A stretch of DNA of 64,000 bases from Alkalihalobacillus sp. BA299 (GCF_017745675.1 NZ_JAFLJM010000005.1:62001-126000), one strand, 5' to 3'; shown: positions 52,681-61,853, counted from the stretch's first letter. Made by a program: numbers and translations. The notes: a model not told the origin generated them from the sequence alone.

Positions 52681-53430
52681 ATGAAGAAATTCGACGGAAT
52701 CATTATTATGATATTAGTAACATTTTTATTAACGGGGTGTCTTTATCCGAGTGAACAGCGAGTAGAAAATCAAGTTCCGTATCCAGATCAATTAATGTCC
52801 GTCCAACAGGCAGTTAATCAATATAAAGCTGATACAGGAGTGCTACCGATTCAAAATCGAGAAATGGATACACCAGTCTACCAGAAGTATCCTGTCGATT
52901 TTAGACAACTAGTGCCTCGTTATTTACAAAATCCACCTGGAAATTCGTTTGAAAATGGTGGAGTGTATCAGTATGTATTAGTAAATGTCGAAGAAGACGA
53001 GGCTGAAGTTAAACTTATTGATTTATCTGTAATGCGTGAGATTCAAAAGTTACAAATGGAATTAAATCAATACATGCGTAAAAATGATTTGGCGCCAATT
53101 GATGAAATGATTGATACAGGATTGTTTACACTAAAATTTGATAAACTTAAATACAAAGAAGCACCAACTGTAAGAACCCCTTATTTTGGAAATGAGTTAC
53201 CACTACTTATTGACAATAGTGGCCAAATCTTAATTGATTATCGGATGGATATTAATATGGCCTTACAACAGTTTGATCACTCTTATTCATATGGTGATGA
53301 TATTAGAGATGTATTAGTTAAAAATTATCCATTTGTACCCGTATTTTCTATTCCTTATACGATTAATGAGCAAGGCGAACCGGATTATTTTATGGATTTA
53401 GTCTACGGAAGAGTAGAACAAACTAATTAA
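52681..53430 (+). CDS. yphF: YphF-like lipoprotein
   Basis: A protein of 249 residues. The signal peptide ends in the lipobox LLTGC, so Cys20 is the predicted lipidated residue. It is followed by SVQQAVNQYKADTGVLPIQN, a segment like that of pilin-type or type II secretion pseudopilin cores. The rest is soluble and acidic, ending VYGRVEQTN. Size, lipoprotein nature and location (yphE-yphF-spoIVA) match B. subtilis YphF, of unknown function. The gene is 20 bases from yphE. Confidence 0.85.
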   Translation: MKKFDGIIIMILVTFLLTGCLYPSEQRVENQVPYPDQLMSVQQAVNQYKADTGVLPIQNREMDTPVYQKYPVDFRQLVPRYLQNPPGNSFENGGVYQYVLVNVEEDEAEVKLIDLSVMREIQKLQMELNQYMRKNDLAPIDEMIDTGLFTLKFDKLKYKEAPTVRTPYFGNELPLLIDNSGQILIDYRMDINMALQQFDHSYSYGDDIRDVLVKNYPFVPVFSIPYTINEQGEPDYFMDLVYGRVEQTN

Positions 53431-53446
53431 ATAAATGATAAGTGGT

Positions 53447-53477
53447 AGGCCCTTTCCTATTAGAGGGCCTGTTTTTT
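53447..53477 (+). terminator. Terminator after yphF
   Basis: AGGCCCT / AGGGCCT stem followed by GTTTTTTG. Confidence 0.85.
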
Positions 53478-53504
53478 GCGAGTAAGAAAGTATAAATTTC
53501 GAAG

Positions 53505-53630
53505 ATGTCTAGCTTCAGGTGTCATCGGCTCGAGGTCGCTTCGGTCCATCCAACGTGTCTAAAAGTCAAGACACTAATTGCTGGCCCTCCAGCGCTTGTC
53601 GCCGATAAGCAGACACCTTCCGCTTTTCTA
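53505..53630. repeat. Intergenic repeat family R1, copy 6 (short head plus tail type B)
   Basis: TGTCTAGCTTCAGGTGTCAT leads directly to the type-B tail (CTCGAGGTCGCTTCGGTCCA, AGACACTAATTGCTGGCCC, GATAAGCAGACACCTTCCGC). The main head segment is missing. It adjoins copy 7. Confidence 0.85.
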
Positions 53631-53632
53631 AT

Positions 53633-53786
53633 GTCTAGCTGCAGCGCCCAGCGTCTAGTAGACTTCGCTCTCCTCCTTACGATAAGTCAACATCGGCTCG
53701 ATGAATCTCGCCGTGTTTCCTTTATCTCATACGGGAGGGCTCCAGTCCATACGCCGCTAAACGGGCGCTTCCGCTTTTCTTGTCTA
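53633..53786. repeat. Intergenic repeat family R1, copy 7 (tail type A)
   Basis: TGTCTAGCTGCAGCGCCCAG through ACGATAAGTCAACATCGGCT, then the type-A tail (TTTATCTCATACGGGAGGGC, CATACGCCGCTAAACGGGCG) to CGCTTTTCTTGTCTAG. The two copies and the spoIVA upstream region fill the 661-base gap 53431-54091. Confidence 0.87.
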
Positions 53787-53994
53787 GTGCAGTGTATAAA
53801 TGCTGTGGTATTTTTTATGTGCTAAAGAGTTATAAAGTTTTCTCCCAGTCATATACATACAAGAGGAAGGAGTGTTATGTGTCTTGAAATCTAAAATGCG
53901 CTTCTTCTTAACAATGTTAAATAATGAAGTTTGCCTGCACCTTGGAGCACATATGACGTTTTTTTGTAAATATTTATTCTTTTTTTTAGGGTTG

Positions 53995-54022
53995 TCATAT
54001 TTTTTGGACAACGACATAAGTA
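53995..54022 (+). promoter_or_regulatory. Possible SigE promoter of spoIVA
   Basis: TCATATT (-35 like) and CATAAGTA (-10 like) with a 13-base spacer, slightly short for SigE. The position, 70 bases before spoIVA, and the known SigE dependence of spoIVA in B. subtilis support it. Confidence 0.38.
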
Positions 54023-54091
54023 TGTAATGTCCAACAATTACGGTGTTAGAATGCAAACTTCTAAATTTATACATGATCGGGAGGGGATCAC

Positions 54092-55570
54092 GTGGAAAAG
54101 ATTGATATTTTCAAAGATATCGCAGAACGAACTGGTGGCGATATTTATCTTGGAGTGGTAGGGGCTGTTCGAACAGGAAAGTCTACCTTCATAAAAAAGT
54201 TTATGGAGCTTGTTGTAATCCCCAACATTGAAAATGAAGGAGATAAAGCTAGAGCTCAAGATGAGTTACCTCAAAGTGCAGCTGGAAAAACGATCATGAC
54301 AACGGAACCAAAATTTGTTCCAAATACTGCGGTTTCTATACATGTCGACGAAGGCTTGGACGTAAATGTCCGCTTAGTAGATTGTGTGGGATATGCTGTT
54401 CCAGGTGCGAAAGGGTATGAGGATGAGAACGGCCCTCGTATGATTAACACACCTTGGTATGAAGAACCGATCCCGTTCCAAGAAGCTGCTGAAATTGGAA
54501 CGAGAAAGGTTATTCAAGAACATTCGACGTTAGGCGTTGTGGTTACTACGGACGGTTCAATCGGCGACATCCCTCGGTATGATTATCTAGAAGCGGAAGA
54601 AAGAGTCATCGAGGAATTAAAAGAAGTAGGAAAGCCGTTTATCGTCATCATTAACAGTGTAAGACCACATCACCCTGACACTGATATACTTCGTCAGGAA
54701 ATTTCAGAGCGGCACGATGTACCAGTACTTGCGATGAGTATTGAGAGTATGACAGATCAAGATATAAATAACGTCTTAAGAGAAGTGCTCTTTGAATTCC
54801 CAGTTCATGAAGTGAATGTAAACCTTCCAAGCTGGGTAATGGTATTAAAAGAAGAACATTGGTTACGTCAAAGCTATGAAGAAGCAGTAAGAAGTACAGT
54901 AAAGGATATTAAACGACTACGTGATGTTGACCGGGTTGTTGGACAATTTGGGGAATATGATTTCATTGATCAAGCGGGACTTGCGGGTATAGAAATGGGG
55001 CAAGGGGTAGCTGAAATTGATCTTTATGCTCCAGATGACCTTTATGATCAGATTTTAAAAGAAGTTGTAGGCGTAGAAATTCGTGGGAAAGATCATTTGT
55101 TACAATTGATGCAAGATTTTGCTCATGCCAAAGCAGAATATGATCAAGTAGCAGATGCACTACGGATGGTGAAGCAAACGGGTTATGGAATTGCTGCACC
55201 TGCGATTACGGATATGAGTTTAGATGAACCAGAAATCATTCGCCAAGGATCTAGATTTGGTGTTCGCTTAAAAGCCGTTGCCCCATCTATTCATATGATT
55301 AAAGTGGATGTCGAATCAGAATTCGCACCAATTATCGGCACAGAGAAGCAAAGTGAAGAGCTCGTTCGTTATTTAATGCAAGACTTTGAAGATAACCCAT
55401 TATCAATCTGGGAGTCTGATATTTTCGGAAGATCGCTAAATTCGATCGTACGTGAAGGAATCCAAGCGAAACTTTCACTTATGCCGGAAAATGCACGTTA
55501 TAAATTAAAAGAAACATTAGAACGAATCATCAATGAAGGATCTGGAGGATTAATTGCCATTATCCTATAA
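54092..55570 (+). CDS. spoIVA: Stage IV sporulation protein A (spore coat basement-layer ATPase)
   Basis: A protein of 492 residues that polymerises on the forespore surface and anchors the spore coat. The N-terminal ATPase domain has Walker A GAVRTGKST (residues 24-32) and the Walker-B region RLVDCVGYAVPGAKGY. A middle domain and the C-terminal SpoVM-binding region ending GSGGLIAIIL follow. Length equals that of B. subtilis SpoIVA. GTG start with GGGAGGGG upstream. A terminator follows directly; the hbs gene that follows in B. subtilis is absent here. Confidence 0.96.
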   Translation: MEKIDIFKDIAERTGGDIYLGVVGAVRTGKSTFIKKFMELVVIPNIENEGDKARAQDELPQSAAGKTIMTTEPKFVPNTAVSIHVDEGLDVNVRLVDCVGYAVPGAKGYEDENGPRMINTPWYEEPIPFQEAAEIGTRKVIQEHSTLGVVVTTDGSIGDIPRYDYLEAEERVIEELKEVGKPFIVIINSVRPHHPDTDILRQEISERHDVPVLAMSIESMTDQDINNVLREVLFEFPVHEVNVNLPSWVMVLKEEHWLRQSYEEAVRSTVKDIKRLRDVDRVVGQFGEYDFIDQAGLAGIEMGQGVAEIDLYAPDDLYDQILKEVVGVEIRGKDHLLQLMQDFAHAKAEYDQVADALRMVKQTGYGIAAPAITDMSLDEPEIIRQGSRFGVRLKAVAPSIHMIKVDVESEFAPIIGTEKQSEELVRYLMQDFEDNPLSIWESDIFGRSLNSIVREGIQAKLSLMPENARYKLKETLERIINEGSGGLIAIIL

Positions 55571-55581
55571 AAAGTAAAAAG

Positions 55582-55628
55582 TGGTGTCTGGCACCTTTAG
55601 CTCACTAAAGGTGCCAGGCACCATTTTA
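55582..55628 (+). terminator. Terminator after spoIVA (GTGTCTGGCACC-type hairpin)
   Basis: A stem of 19 bp with one G-T pair (TGGTGTCTGGCACCTTTAG with its complement at 55605-55623), loop CTCA, then TTTTAG. Related fragments (GTGTCAGGCACCT at 61697-61709, GAGGTGCCAGAC at 24114-24125) occur elsewhere. Confidence 0.82.
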
Positions 55629-55729
55629 GTGATCGTTTTTTTTGCTTTCATAGGTTCCTTATGCTAAAATTTCTTCAGCTTACCTATTGTCATTTTACAT
55701 AGAGTGTTTTTTGAATGGAGGCATTTATA

Positions 55730-56299
55730 TTGAATAACAATTTTGACTTAGAAAAAATTAAACAAGGTGTCACAATGATTTTAGAAGCTATCGGAGAGGA
55801 TCCGAATCGTGAAGGCTTATTAGATACACCAAAGCGAGTAGCAAAAATGTATCAAGAAGTATTTAGTGGGTTAAATGAAGATCCAGCCGAACATTTTCAA
55901 ACGATTTTCGGTGAAGATCATGAAGAGATTGTTCTCGTTAAGGATATCCCATTCTTTTCAATGTGCGAACATCACTTAGTTCCATTTTATGGACAAGCTC
56001 ATGTTGGATATATCCCTAGAGGTGGAAAAGTAACTGGGCTAAGTAAGCTTGCTCGTGCAGTTGATGCAGTTGCAAAGAGACCACAACTCCAAGAACGAAT
56101 TACATCAACAATAGCAGATACATTAGTTAGTGAGTTGGATCCTCACGGAGTAATTGTTGTTGTTGAAGCTGAGCATATGTGTATGACGATGCGCGGAGTA
56201 AAAAAAACAGGTTCGAAAACAGTAACTTCTGCTGTCAGAGGAACATTTGCTGAAGATTCAACAGCACGTGCTGAAGTCTTATCCTTTATAAAAGGATAA
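55730..56299 (+). CDS. folE: GTP cyclohydrolase I
   Basis: Converts GTP to dihydroneopterin triphosphate, the first step of folate synthesis. The protein is 189 residues long. The zinc site [10 protein letters not shown] (near 74-83), [17 protein letters not shown] and the C-terminal [17 protein letters not shown] motif are complete. A TTG start at 55730 is chosen with GGAGG 8 bases upstream, because the ATG at 55715 overlaps that site. It is followed by mtrB, as in B. subtilis mtrA-mtrB. Confidence 0.95.
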   Translation: MNNNFDLEKIKQGVTMILEAIGEDPNREGLLDTPKRVAKMYQEVFSGLNEDPAEHFQTIFGEDHEEIVLVKDIPFFSMCEHHLVPFYGQAHVGYIPRGGKVTGLSKLARAVDAVAKRPQLQERITSTIADTLVSELDPHGVIVVVEAEHMCMTMRGVKKTGSKTVTSAVRGTFAEDSTARAEVLSFIKG

Positions 56300-56395
56300 G
56301 AATGACTTTATGTCATTGACAAATAGATTTGAATAGGGGATAGTTATTTTATTGAAGCTCTTTATAATAAAGGCTAAGAAGAGGAGGGCTTTTGA

Positions 56396-56614
56396 ATGAG
56401 TTCGGCACAGGATTTCATTTTAATTAAGGCAAAAGAAGACGGAGTAAATGTAATCGGTTTAACACGAGGTTCCGATACTCGTTTTCACCATTTAGAAAAA
56501 TTAGATAAAGGTGAAATAATGATTGCACAATTTACTGAACATACGTCTGCTATTAAAGTGCGTGGGAAGGCCGTTATTCAGACAAGTCATGGTGAGATGG
56601 ATACTGAAGTGTAG
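56396..56614 (+). CDS. mtrB: Trp RNA-binding attenuation protein (TRAP)
   Basis: A protein of 72 residues that forms an 11-mer ring. With bound tryptophan it wraps GAG/UAG repeats in trp leader RNA to cause termination. [20 protein letters not shown] and [20 protein letters not shown], then [11 protein letters not shown] contain the Trp-binding and RNA-binding (KKR) residues. GAGGAGGGC precedes the ATG. Lies 96 bases after folE. Confidence 0.95.
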   Translation: MSSAQDFILIKAKEDGVNVIGLTRGSDTRFHHLEKLDKGEIMIAQFTEHTSAIKVRGKAVIQTSHGEMDTEV

Positions 56615-56615
56615 A

Positions 56616-56644
56616 AAAAGCAGGAAACCCCTGCTTTCTTTTAA
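56616..56644 (+). terminator. Terminator after mtrB
   Basis: AAAGCAGG / CCTGCTTT stem with a short loop, followed by CTTTTAA. Confidence 0.78.
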
Positions 56645-56705
56645 TATTACTTAATTAAGGTAAAGTTTCCATTATGAAATTGACAGTGACTTTTTGTAAA
56701 CGTGT

Positions 56706-56734
56706 TTATTGACGTTTTACAATTATGATATAAT
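56706..56734 (+). promoter_or_regulatory. Promoter of the hep-mqn operon
   Basis: TTATTG, 17-base spacer and extended -10 TGATATAAT (56726-56734). It starts 92 bases before hepS. Confidence 0.65.
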
Positions 56735-56797
56735 ATAGTTCGACGTTAATGAATACATAAAAATAAATAGCGCACAAAAGATTAACGGGGGACTTTG

Positions 56798-57607
56798 ATG
56801 ATGAATGATTTGAATGAACATGTGAACGAGTGTAAGAAAAAATTTTTTTCGATCACGAAACACACATTTTTACAAAAGTATGTACAAAAACCGATTATTG
56901 ATGAGGACAAGCTTCGATTTATATATGCGATGTTATCTGAGCGAGTACCACTAAAGGATATTAAAGTGTATGCATTATCTGCTATTCTCGTTGATGCAGC
57001 ATTAAATACACATGAAAAAGTCTCCCTTAACAAAATTAATTCAGACTACGTGAAAAAAAATCGGCAACTCACGGTGCTTGCTGGAGATTATTTTTGTAGT
57101 CTCTATTACTCATTGCTAGCAGAAGCTGGTAAAATCTCAATGATCCGAATGTATAGCTTATCCATTCAAGAGATTAATGAATATAAAATGAATATCTATC
57201 AAAACGAAGATTTAAGCTTTGCTGAAATTAGAGAAGATATTAGTTCTATAGAATCAGTCTTACTTCAAAATTTAGCTGAACATTTTAAATTACCACATTG
57301 GAAGAAGATCATTGCTGAATTCTTCTTTCTTAAGAGAATGCTTTTTGAACGAGACCAGTGGTTTGAAGGAAAAAAATTATCGATTTTACGAGCCCTTTTA
57401 AATGATCAAAAAGAGAAAACATACCAACAAACGAAACTAAAGGACGATGAAATTTTAGAAATCCTTAATCATAGAATTAGTGAAGGAAAAGAGCGGATCG
57501 AAAAGTATTTAGAAGACCCGTTATTTCAACAAGAGTTTATTTTGAAACAAATGGAACGACTATTTTCACCAATAAATTATAGTGAAAAAGTTGCGGAAGA
57601 AGGGTAA
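56798..57607 (+). CDS. hepS: Heptaprenyl diphosphate synthase component I
   Basis: The small regulatory subunit of the two-component prenyl synthase that makes the C35 side chain of menaquinone-7. The protein is 269 residues long, entirely helical and without DDxxD motifs, as expected for component I. ERVPLKDIKVYALSAILVDA is the recognisable N-terminal block. The start ATG 56798 has GGGGGAC upstream. Its catalytic partner HepT lies four genes downstream (60.7 kb). Confidence 0.88.
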   Translation: MMNDLNEHVNECKKKFFSITKHTFLQKYVQKPIIDEDKLRFIYAMLSERVPLKDIKVYALSAILVDAALNTHEKVSLNKINSDYVKKNRQLTVLAGDYFCSLYYSLLAEAGKISMIRMYSLSIQEINEYKMNIYQNEDLSFAEIREDISSIESVLLQNLAEHFKLPHWKKIIAEFFFLKRMLFERDQWFEGKKLSILRALLNDQKEKTYQQTKLKDDEILEILNHRISEGKERIEKYLEDPLFQQEFILKQMERLFSPINYSEKVAEEG

Positions 57608-57610
57608 AAA

Positions 57611-58315
57611 ATGACACAAACAAAAGAACAAAGAGTACATCAAGTCTTTGAGTCGATTTACAAGAAGTATGATGTAATGAATTCTGTAATCAGCTTTCAA
57701 CGACATAAAGCATGGCGTAAAGACACGATGAAAAAGATGCAAGTAACAGAAGGTAGTCAAGCTCTAGACGTCTGTTGTGGAACGGCTGACTGGACGATCG
57801 CTTTAGCAGAAGCGGTTGGGCCGACTGGAAAAGTATATGGTATAGATTTCAGCAAAAATATGCTGACAGTTGGAGAGAAAAAGGTGAAAGATGCGAAGCT
57901 CCCACAGGTAGAATTATTACATGGAAATGCAATGGAGCTTCCATTTAATGATAATCAATTCGACTATGTTACCATCGGATTTGGGTTGAGAAATGTACCG
58001 GACTATATGACAGTTCTAAAAGAAATGCACCGCGTCCTGAAGCCAGGGGGTAAAGTAGTTTGTTTAGAAACATCCCAACCAACACTTATCGGCTTTAAGC
58101 AGCTATACCTTTTTTATTTTAAGTTTGTTATGCCGATGTTTGGAAAGCTTTTTGCGAAAAGCTATGATGAGTATTCATGGTTGCAAGAGTCAACGTTAAA
58201 TTTCCCAGGTAAAGTAGAGCTAGCAAAGATGTTTCGTAAGGCTGGTTTTAAAGACGTTGAGGTTAAATCTTATTCTGGCGGAGTTTGCGCCATGCATTTA
58301 GGAAAAAAATCGTAA
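57611..58315 (+). CDS. menG: Demethylmenaquinone methyltransferase (MenG/UbiE)
   Basis: SAM-dependent C-methylation, the last step of menaquinone synthesis. The protein is 234 residues long. The N-terminal [20 protein letters not shown] is a UbiE signature, SAM motif I is [16 protein letters not shown], and the family block [19 protein letters not shown] plus the C-terminal [14 protein letters not shown] are complete. It is 3 bases from hepS. The enzyme is shared by the classical and futalosine routes. Confidence 0.95.
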   Translation: MTQTKEQRVHQVFESIYKKYDVMNSVISFQRHKAWRKDTMKKMQVTEGSQALDVCCGTADWTIALAEAVGPTGKVYGIDFSKNMLTVGEKKVKDAKLPQVELLHGNAMELPFNDNQFDYVTIGFGLRNVPDYMTVLKEMHRVLKPGGKVVCLETSQPTLIGFKQLYLFYFKFVMPMFGKLFAKSYDEYSWLQESTLNFPGKVELAKMFRKAGFKDVEVKSYSGGVCAMHLGKKS

Positions 58316-58352
58316 AATATTTAAAGAGAGAAGTAGAATTGGGGAAAATAAA

Positions 58353-59216
58353 GTGATAAAAAAAATAAAAATCATCATGGAAATGATTAAATTTGAACAT
58401 ACAGTTTTTGCACTGCCTTTTGCATTTTTAGGAGCAGTTGTTGGCAGTATAATGGTAAATGGCTCGTGGCCGACTCTTCATCAGTGGATTTGGATTACTT
58501 TAGCTATGGTTGGCGCTAGAAGTGCAGCTATGGCATTAAATCGTCTCATTGATGAAAAAATTGATAAGCATAATCCAAGAACAGCTGACCGTGCAATACC
58601 TGCAAATCTTATTTCAAAAGTAGAGGTCATTGCATTTACTATTTTATCTTTTGCACTTCTAATTTATTCTTCGTATCAATTAAATGTACTCGCTGTCTAT
58701 TTATTGCCGATAGCCGTCTTTTTCCTATTTATCTATTCTTATACGAAACGATTTACATGGGCTTGTCACATTATTCTAGGTATTACAATTGGAATTGCAC
58801 CTCTTGGTGGCTGGGTAGGAACGACGGGTACACTACCTTGGGTTGCGGCATTCTTATTTTTGGCCGTCGTGTTTTGGATTGCAGGGTTTGATGTGATTTA
58901 TGCTACACAAGATGCGGACTACGATAAAAAAGTCGGCCTCTATTCCATTCCTAGTTTTTTTGGCATTAAAAAAGCGCTGCAAATTGCAAGAGGACTTCAT
59001 GTATTAAGTTTTTTTTCCATGTTAGCGATGTTTTTCGTCAGTCCTTTAAGCTGGATTTACCTGATCGGTGTTGTGATTGCTGGAGTGATTATGGTGTACG
59101 AGCATTCGATTATCTCAGAGAATGACTTATCCAAAGTAGGTGTCGCATTTTTTCCAATGAATGGAGTAATAAGTATGGTCATGTTAGTATTCACTATAGG
59201 AGACTTAATACTATGA
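58353..59216 (+). CDS. mqnP: UbiA-family prenyltransferase, probable MqnP of the futalosine pathway
   Basis: A polytopic membrane enzyme of 287 residues with about eight helices. Two aspartate-rich motifs bind the prenyl diphosphate: NRLIDEKIDKHNPRT (near 64-78) and DVIYATQDADYDKKVG (near 178-193). 4-Hydroxybenzoate prenyltransferase homologues located with MqnA and UbiX transfer the side chain to the naphthoate headgroup in the futalosine menaquinone pathway. That role is inferred from the neighbours, because substrate choice cannot be read directly. It overlaps the UbiX gene by 4 bases. Confidence 0.85.
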   Translation: MIKKIKIIMEMIKFEHTVFALPFAFLGAVVGSIMVNGSWPTLHQWIWITLAMVGARSAAMALNRLIDEKIDKHNPRTADRAIPANLISKVEVIAFTILSFALLIYSSYQLNVLAVYLLPIAVFFLFIYSYTKRFTWACHIILGITIGIAPLGGWVGTTGTLPWVAAFLFLAVVFWIAGFDVIYATQDADYDKKVGLYSIPSFFGIKKALQIARGLHVLSFFSMLAMFFVSPLSWIYLIGVVIAGVIMVYEHSIISENDLSKVGVAFFPMNGVISMVMLVFTIGDLIL

Positions 59217-59818
59217 AACAATTTCGTGGAATTTTTACGGTTGGTATAACAGGAGCAAGTGGTGCCATTTATGGGGTGCGACTCGTTCAAGAATTAATAA
59301 GACAAAACTATAAAATCCATTTAATTGTTACAGAGGCCGGCTGGCAAGTTTTTCGTGAAGAGTTAGGTCTTGACACGACAAATCGAATTGAAGTTATTCA
59401 AAAATTGTTTGGTGAAAATTGCGAACAATTTTCATATCATACTTTGCAAGATTATACAGCGCCAATTGCAAGTGGCTCCTATCAAAATGATGGAATGATT
59501 GTTATTCCTTGTTCTATGGGGACGATGTCTGGAATCGCTCACGGTTCATCAAGAAACTTGTTGGAACGAACAGCTGATGTGATGTTAAAAGAAGGACGAC
59601 CGTTAATTATTGTCCCTAGAGAAACGCCGTTGAATCAAATTCACTTGGAAAATATGTTGAAAATATCAAAAGTAGGTGGCAAAATCTTACCGGCTATGCC
59701 TGGTTTTTATCAATTACCGAAGTCAATGGATGACCTAATTAATTTTGTCGTTGGTAAGGCACTAGATAGTTTAGGTGTAGGGCATGAGCTCTTTACCCGT
59801 TGGGGGGATAAAAAGTGA
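59213..59818 (+). CDS. ubiX: Flavin prenyltransferase UbiX
   Basis: Makes prenylated FMN, the cofactor of UbiD-type decarboxylases. The protein is 201 residues long. GITGASGAIYGVRLVQEL (near 11-28) binds flavin phosphate, VIPCSMGTMSGIAHGSSRNL (near 100-119) and the PLILVPRE-type block PLIIVPRETPLNQIHLENM follow. In futalosine organisms UbiX/UbiD homologues decarboxylate the prenylated headgroup; no ubiD is in this window. It overlaps both neighbours by 4 bases (ATGA and GTGA). Confidence 0.93.
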   Translation: MKQFRGIFTVGITGASGAIYGVRLVQELIRQNYKIHLIVTEAGWQVFREELGLDTTNRIEVIQKLFGENCEQFSYHTLQDYTAPIASGSYQNDGMIVIPCSMGTMSGIAHGSSRNLLERTADVMLKEGRPLIIVPRETPLNQIHLENMLKISKVGGKILPAMPGFYQLPKSMDDLINFVVGKALDSLGVGHELFTRWGDKK

Positions 59819-60672
59819 CATTAATTATTGGGGAAATTTCGTATACGAATATTTTGCCGACTTTTTATTACTTAGATCGTGAAAAATTAAACGATCTAGA
59901 TTGTCGATTTGTTCCACAGATTCCAGCTGAGTTAAATCGTGGAATGGCCATTGGAGCAGTGGATGTAGGTGGGATTTCATCCTTTGCTTATGGAGAAAAT
60001 TTTGATCGCTATACACTATTACCGAATTTATCTGTTTCTGCATACTCTCGAGTAGGGTCACTATTTTTATTTTCAAAAATTCCAATTGAAGAGCTTAATG
60101 GAAAATCGATTGCCTTAACATCAAGCTCAGCGACAACCGTTCATTTACTTAAAATAATTTTAGAACGTTTCTATGAATTTTCTGTCCAGTATAAGGTTAT
60201 GAAGCCTGATTTTGAATCGATGCTCGAAAACCATGATGCATGTCTTCTTATTGGGGATGATGCAATTAAGACAGTGTGGAATAAATCCGATCAATACTAT
60301 ATGTATGACATCGGTCAACTTTGGTATGATCATACTGGTTTACCGATGACGTTTGCTGTATTTGCGGTAAGAAATGAGGTACTTCAAACAGAACCTGAAA
60401 AATTAAGTGTGTTGTATCAACAGCTTATCAATAGCAAAATGAAAAGTATCGATTTACGATTCCAACCAATGATTAAAGATATAAAAAATAATTTTGGTGG
60501 AACGCAAGCTTTTTGGGAACAGTATTTTCAAGGATTATCCTATGACCTAAATGATCAAATGCTTCAAGGGTTAAATTATTATTATCAATTAGCATATGAA
60601 TTAGGTTATTTGAAGAAAAAGGTACAAACAATTTCATTATGGAGTGCTTTTGACCATTGTCATTCCATGTAG
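59815..60672 (+). CDS. mqnA: Chorismate dehydratase MqnA (futalosine menaquinone pathway)
   Basis: A periplasmic-binding-protein-like enzyme of 285 residues that dehydrates chorismate to enolpyruvyl-benzoate, the entry step of the futalosine route. The N-terminal GEISYTNILPTFYYLD, then AELNRGMAIGAVDVGGISSF, the TSSSATTVHLLKIIL block, LIGDDAI and DIGQLWYDHTGLPMTFAVF are characteristic of MqnA/MqnD proteins; MqnA rather than MqnD is favoured by GDDAI and length. GTG start coupled to ubiX. B. subtilis uses the unrelated menFDHCEB route and has no counterpart at this position. Confidence 0.9.
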   Translation: MTLIIGEISYTNILPTFYYLDREKLNDLDCRFVPQIPAELNRGMAIGAVDVGGISSFAYGENFDRYTLLPNLSVSAYSRVGSLFLFSKIPIEELNGKSIALTSSSATTVHLLKIILERFYEFSVQYKVMKPDFESMLENHDACLLIGDDAIKTVWNKSDQYYMYDIGQLWYDHTGLPMTFAVFAVRNEVLQTEPEKLSVLYQQLINSKMKSIDLRFQPMIKDIKNNFGGTQAFWEQYFQGLSYDLNDQMLQGLNYYYQLAYELGYLKKKVQTISLWSAFDHCHSM

Positions 60673-60687
60673 TTTAGGGTGGAAGAA

Positions 60688-61659
60688 ATGAAATTAGCTG
60701 ACATTTATTATAAATTACAAAAGGATATTAACATCATTGAAAAAGAATTAGAGGCGACAGTCCAAGCTGAACACATTATTTTAAGTGAGGCTTCCACTCA
60801 ACTTCTAAAAGCCGGTGGGAAACGAATTCGTCCCGTTTTTGTTTTGTTAGCAGGGAAATTTGGTGATTATGATATTCATTCCTTAAAAAACATTGCCGTT
60901 CCTCTAGAACTTATTCACATGGCGTCACTAGTTCACGACGATGTCATTGATGATGCGGAAACTCGTCGTGGAAAACGAACAGTGAAAGCTCAATGGGATA
61001 ATCGTATAGCGATGTATACTGGGGACTATATTTTTGCTAAAGCACAAGAAGTTTCAACTTATTATGATAACCCGAGAATACATCAAATACTAGCTAATGC
61101 GATGATGGAAATGTGTATAGGTGAGGTAGAACAAATACGTGACCAATACAACTGGAACCAAAACTTTAAACATTATTTACGTCGCATTAAACGGAAAACA
61201 GCGTTACTCATTGCAGTGAGTTGTGAATTAGGAGCAATTGCAGCAAATACTCCTGTATATATACAAAAACGTCTTCATTATTTTGGGTATTTTGTCGGGA
61301 TGAGCTTTCAAATTACCGATGATGTCCTTGATTTTGTAGGCACAGAAAAGCAATTAGGAAAGCCTGCTGGTGGGGATTTGTTACAAGGTAATGTGACATT
61401 ACCTACTTTATATGCGATGGAGCAAGACAAGGAGATTAAGCGAATAGTCATGGAGACGCTCGATGATCCGTACGTTGATAAAGTAGACATGAAGAAAGTG
61501 TTAGACGTTATTAAAAGTTCCGGGGGAATTGAATACTCTCTTACGATTAGTGATAAGTATTTAGAGAAGGCATTGCAATGTTTAAAAGATTTACCTAACA
61601 TTGATGCGAAAAAATATTTATTTGAAATCGCAAAATACATAGGGAAACGAAAGTTTTAA
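60688..61659 (+). CDS. hepT: Heptaprenyl diphosphate synthase component II
   Basis: The catalytic trans-prenyltransferase subunit, 323 residues. GGKRIRPVFVLLAG, the first aspartate-rich motif HDDVIDDAETRRG (near 84-96) and the second QITDDVLDFVGTEKQLGKP (near 209-227) are complete. It extends isoprenoid diphosphates to C35 with HepS. ATG 60688 is chosen because AGGGTGGAAG lies just upstream; GTG 60679 overlaps it. It closes the hepS-menG-mqnP-ubiX-mqnA-hepT operon. Confidence 0.94.
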   Translation: MKLADIYYKLQKDINIIEKELEATVQAEHIILSEASTQLLKAGGKRIRPVFVLLAGKFGDYDIHSLKNIAVPLELIHMASLVHDDVIDDAETRRGKRTVKAQWDNRIAMYTGDYIFAKAQEVSTYYDNPRIHQILANAMMEMCIGEVEQIRDQYNWNQNFKHYLRRIKRKTALLIAVSCELGAIAANTPVYIQKRLHYFGYFVGMSFQITDDVLDFVGTEKQLGKPAGGDLLQGNVTLPTLYAMEQDKEIKRIVMETLDDPYVDKVDMKKVLDVIKSSGGIEYSLTISDKYLEKALQCLKDLPNIDAKKYLFEIAKYIGKRKF

Positions 61660-61721
61660 AAAGTGTCTATTGAATGATGGTGATTTAAGTAGCATAGTGT
61701 CAGGCACCTCAACCTCATAAT

Positions 61722-61755
61722 AAGTTGCTATTATAATTTAGTAGCAACTTTTTTG
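61722..61755 (+). terminator. Terminator after the hep-mqn operon
   Basis: AAGTTGCTA / TAGCAACTT stem followed by TTTTG; a partial GTGTCAGGCACCT motif lies just before it. Confidence 0.85.
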
Positions 61756-61824
61756 TATTAAAACGAGGCGCGCAAACACTTATGAGTTAACCTCATTATT
61801 ATTTTTCATAAATTTTTCACTTTA

Positions 61825-61853
61825 TTGTATAATTCGTCCAAATTTGATATAAT
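61825..61853 (+). promoter_or_regulatory. Promoter of ndk
   Basis: TTGTAT, 17-base spacer, extended -10 TGATATAAT. It lies 48 bases before the ndk start. Confidence 0.75.

Noticed and set aside
53884-54027. 47-codon frame (TTG start) upstream of spoIVA with a hydrophobic C-terminal half
   Set aside because: Ribosome site spacing is poor (11 bases), the frame overlaps the likely SigE promoter, and its hydrophobicity comes from T-rich DNA. Not listed as a gene.
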